Of a DNA stretch of 36,396 nt, positions 35,301 to 36,396 are shown in pieces. Origin of the DNA: Flavobacterium glaciei (lineage in GTDB: Bacteria > Bacteroidota > Bacteroidia > Flavobacteriales > Flavobacteriaceae); assembly GCF_003350545.1 (NCBI RefSeq), contig NZ_QQBA01000020.1:1-36396 (forward strand), given 5' to 3'. The notes beneath the pieces are model-generated. The model was given only the letters and a program-made list of their open reading frames with translations. It ran no database searches and was not told where the DNA came from. Within the stretch, counting starts at the first letter, position 1. Each line of letters starts with the position of its first letter. Both the position numbers and the translations under genes were made by a program.

Positions 35301-36396
35301 ACACTCGGCGGTACTCCCGTCAACCCTGCTGCCATAAATATTTCTTTTGTCAATTCAACAAATTTAGGTGTTACTTTATCTGGAACCAATGTTGTTGTTG
35401 CAGCTGGAACACCTGCTGGAAATTATCAACTTACATATAGAATTTGTGAAATACTAAATCCATCTAATTGTTCTACGGCTGTTGTATCAGTACCTGTGGG
35501 TACACCCGTTATTGATGCAGTAAATGATACAGGATCCTCCGTGGTAGGATTTACTGGAGGAACATCATTATCTAACGTACTCTCAAATGATACACTTGGT
35601 GGTGTTATAACAACATCAGATCTGGTTAATACATTTTTTGTTTCTTCAACACATACTGGAATTACTCTTTCAGGTACAAGTGTATTAGTTGCTGCCGGAA
35701 CGCCAGCAGGTAATTACAACTTAACTTATAGAATCTGTGAAAAATTAAATCCAACCAATTGCGATAATGCTACTGTTTCTGTTATCGTTACTGCTGCTGC
35801 AATTGATGCAATTAATGATGCCGGAACTGTAGTATATGGAGATACTGACGAAATCGCTTTCACGAATGTACTTTCTAATGATAAACTGAATGATGCGCCC
35901 GTTCTTGCCTCTCAGGTTACCACAACTTTTGTGTCTGCTACCAATGCTGGTATCACGCTTTCTGGCAACAATGTAATTGTTGCAGCAGGTACACCTGCCG
36001 GTTCATATTCTTTAGTATACCGTATCTGTGAAATACTTAATCCAAGTAATTGTGATAACGCTACCGTTTCTGTAACCGTTACTCCTAAGACTGCAACTGT
36101 AGTAGCTGATAATCAAAACAAAGTATACGGGGACGCTAATCCTACTCTTACCGCTGTGGTAAATGGTGCCGTGAATGGAGATACCATCAACTATACCTTA
36201 GCTACTACTGCTACGCAGTTCTCTAATGTTGGGGAATACCCGATTGAAGTGACTTTGGGAAGTAATCCTAACTATACTGTGGTGGCCACTGATGCTATAT
36301 TGACTATTACGCCTAAAGTATTAGGTGTAACTGTGGTGGCTGATAATCAAAACAAAGTATACGGGGACGCTAATCCTACTCTTACCGCTGTGGTAA
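32352..36396 (+). CDS. Giant secreted repeat adhesin, 3' end beyond the window
   Basis: The frame is open from the ATG at 32352 to the last base, about 1348 residues, and the protein is incomplete. It starts with a Sec signal peptide (hydrophobic core FILFLFLL at 15-22, likely cleavage at FS|Q, 29/30). The next 250 residues include LLIDTDGLFG. Then come Thr/Ser/Asn-rich Ig-like segments with regularly placed Cys, and a DUF11 domain from about residue 839 (DLAVLKTVN). Three 97-residue repeats start at 957, 1054 and 1151, each with IDAVNDTG- or IDAINDAG-type start and YRICE near the end. Then MBG-type repeats with KVYGDANPTLTAVV follow from about 1247. Such proteins are outer-surface adhesins usually exported by the type IX system; the C-terminal sorting domain would lie outside the window. 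Confidence 0.9.
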   Translation, partial: MNKFYFNYNKIYQIFILFLFLLSINTGFSQTKGLILRDGNGNIPPLSSSPILDPNGDGFVSSTSSGFGTNDVGAGISEIPYLAITPLTPEALGDLRRGPTGGFSEFVPDANGKSVYVYSDGTNLMVRFRIGSIIPGAKGYSLLIDTDGLFGATDPNYSASNPGFEYELVYETGFSVTVYNVNSGTSCIEVAKYDLLTNPNYAQTSIAATNNNNDLDYFYDFYVPLSAFTGAGPITNSTPLRFNAITVMAPKSATCGPVSDGYSFDVNAQPPCTLQQIKDGTCNTDICTAPPVVNTGLSTADTSISGTWTKSSFSTNTNATINVYRNDILIGSTSATSGNSWTLTGVLLSNGDVITAKAVATGESMCLVSNKVTISTCGTSNTSPCPVIECMTSRGIVGTGVNGATIKIYNVTSSGITLVAQRIVLFGRWFWDGGNGGGPDVCKSGANNAIPSGTYYITQTLPGRCESNCNTYECVSGSGNTSTPTITTTTLYTTSTQINGTAVTSSTVRLYLNEELKATTTATGGVFSFNIGSISTSIGDVFSIRSSNGVRCISNPARITVSCFVYPPIISSNETNNIQAGIPITGTSYYPNTTVSVYNNLNNSLIQTITTDANGNWQTTVNAVANTSYYATIVTSCGTSIRSIIATALNPSTQNCGVINGPIYDNSTAVSGTLATAIANTTVNLYLDDSLIGSVVTNTATWTIPVNTTAFNRLNAGGVLSYGITESGNLELKCTSKITVECSKPAIPIIQNSSITIAKDYTATFTITNSDTNTIYTLEDASGIDYSISVFGTGGSINLQSFPFNTSGTYNLKITALNITSVFCSQSTNVTLSVQTPVDLAVLKTVNNNNPNFGSNVLFTITATNNGPVNATGVTVSDLIPNGYTVISVTPSIGTWSAPNWSIGNLSNTSSATLTIEARVNLTGNYSNTANISGNEIDLITSNNSSTSTPVPNNSLIDAVNDTGTAVIGLIGGTSFTNVLGNDTLGGTPVNPAAINISFVNSTNLGVTLSGTNVVVAAGTPAGNYQLTYRICEILNPSNCSTAVVSVPVGTPVIDAVNDTGSSVVGFTGGTSLSNVLSNDTLGGVITTSDLVNTFFVSSTHTGITLSGTSVLVAAGTPAGNYNLTYRICEKLNPTNCDNATVSVIVTAAAIDAINDAGTVVYGDTDEIAFTNVLSNDKLNDAPVLASQVTTTFVSATNAGITLSGNNVIVAAGTPAGSYSLVYRICEILNPSNCDNATVSVTVTPKTATVVADNQNKVYGDANPTLTAVVNGAVNGDTINYTLATTATQFSNVGEYPIEVTLGSNPNYTVVATDAILTITPKVLGVTVVADNQNKVYGDANPTLTAVV
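35220..36092 (+). repeat. Three tandem 291-bp repeats in the adhesin
   Basis: Units start at 35220, 35511 and 35802, exactly 291 bp (97 codons) apart. They share the IDA(V/I)NDTG-like start, the central ITLSG and VAAGTPAGNY/SY segments and the Cys pair of RICE...NC. The protein is much better conserved than the DNA, so these are old repeats. Confidence 0.85.
36105..36396 (+). repeat. Near-identical 234-bp MBG repeats in the adhesin
   Basis: The 58 bases at 36105-36162 recur without change at 36339-36396, 234 bp (78 codons) later, and the second copy runs off the window. Identity at the DNA level points to recent duplication or gene conversion. Codons here (GGG, ACG, GTG) are more GC-rich than in the first part of the gene. 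Confidence 0.85.

Noticed and set aside
33320..35389. Several short minus-strand open frames and one plus-strand frame (33607-33810) within the adhesin
   Set aside because: The adhesin frame is continuous through the region with signal peptide and repeat domains, so these are shadows.

Overview
The window is a stretch of an AT-rich Bacteroidota chromosome, most likely Flavobacterium or a close relative. Four things point there: TTG-N(17-23)-TAnnTTTG promoters in front of many genes, almost no Shine-Dalgarno sequences, flavobacterial forms of PEP carboxylase, DnaX, DUF3822 and the deoxyhypusine synthase-like protein, and a giant secreted repeat adhesin at the right edge. Most of the window is core-genome housekeeping. 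I see no insertion sequence, CRISPR array or prophage.

Layout. 1-510: a gene-free stretch with tRNA-like scraps, then tRNA-Val(TAC) on the minus strand. 722-5003: an MsbA-type ABC exporter converging on proline dehydrogenase, then 3-dehydroquinate synthase. 5060-8230: a polyamine-type unit made of a short leader ORF, a 13-bp hairpin, an arginine-decarboxylase-like enzyme, a deoxyhypusine synthase-like enzyme and a polyacidic small protein, closed by a terminator. 8261-10858: recQ and a family-6 uracil/hypoxanthine-DNA glycosylase. 10860-15781: DinB-like protein, PEP carboxylase, Lrp/AsnC regulator and an M14 carboxypeptidase. 15782-16572: an XRE regulator and an intergenic region with four TTTAC-N4-GTAAA dyads. 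16675-20904: acyltransferase, spermidine-synthase-like methyltransferase, kdsB, GNAT, a small exported protein and a frameshifted ygiD-type dioxygenase. 21014-24982: RecD2-like helicase, DUF3822, rsmD and panE. 25115-25432: RNase P RNA. 25554-27888: a small conserved protein and dnaX, whose reading frame is broken exactly at an A10G slippery run. 27909-31471: a polyphosphate operon (sixA-ppk1-ppx). 31472-32351: a long AT-rich leader with many hairpins. 32352-end: a secreted adhesin that runs off the window.

The observations I would follow up are these. (1) dnaX: a slippery A-AAA-AAG run where the zero frame gives a gamma-sized protein and the -1 frame gives tau. (2) The decarboxylase/DHS-like pair, whose DHS keeps the catalytic Lys but has lost several polyamine-contacting residues, preceded by a small ORF and hairpin. 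(3) The dyad operators between the XRE and M14 genes, two of which sit on the -7 boxes. (4) Outward-facing TTGNNN hexamer arrays at a divergent promoter. (5) The hairpin-rich adhesin leader.

All functional calls are from reading translations and motifs by eye; no database search was run.
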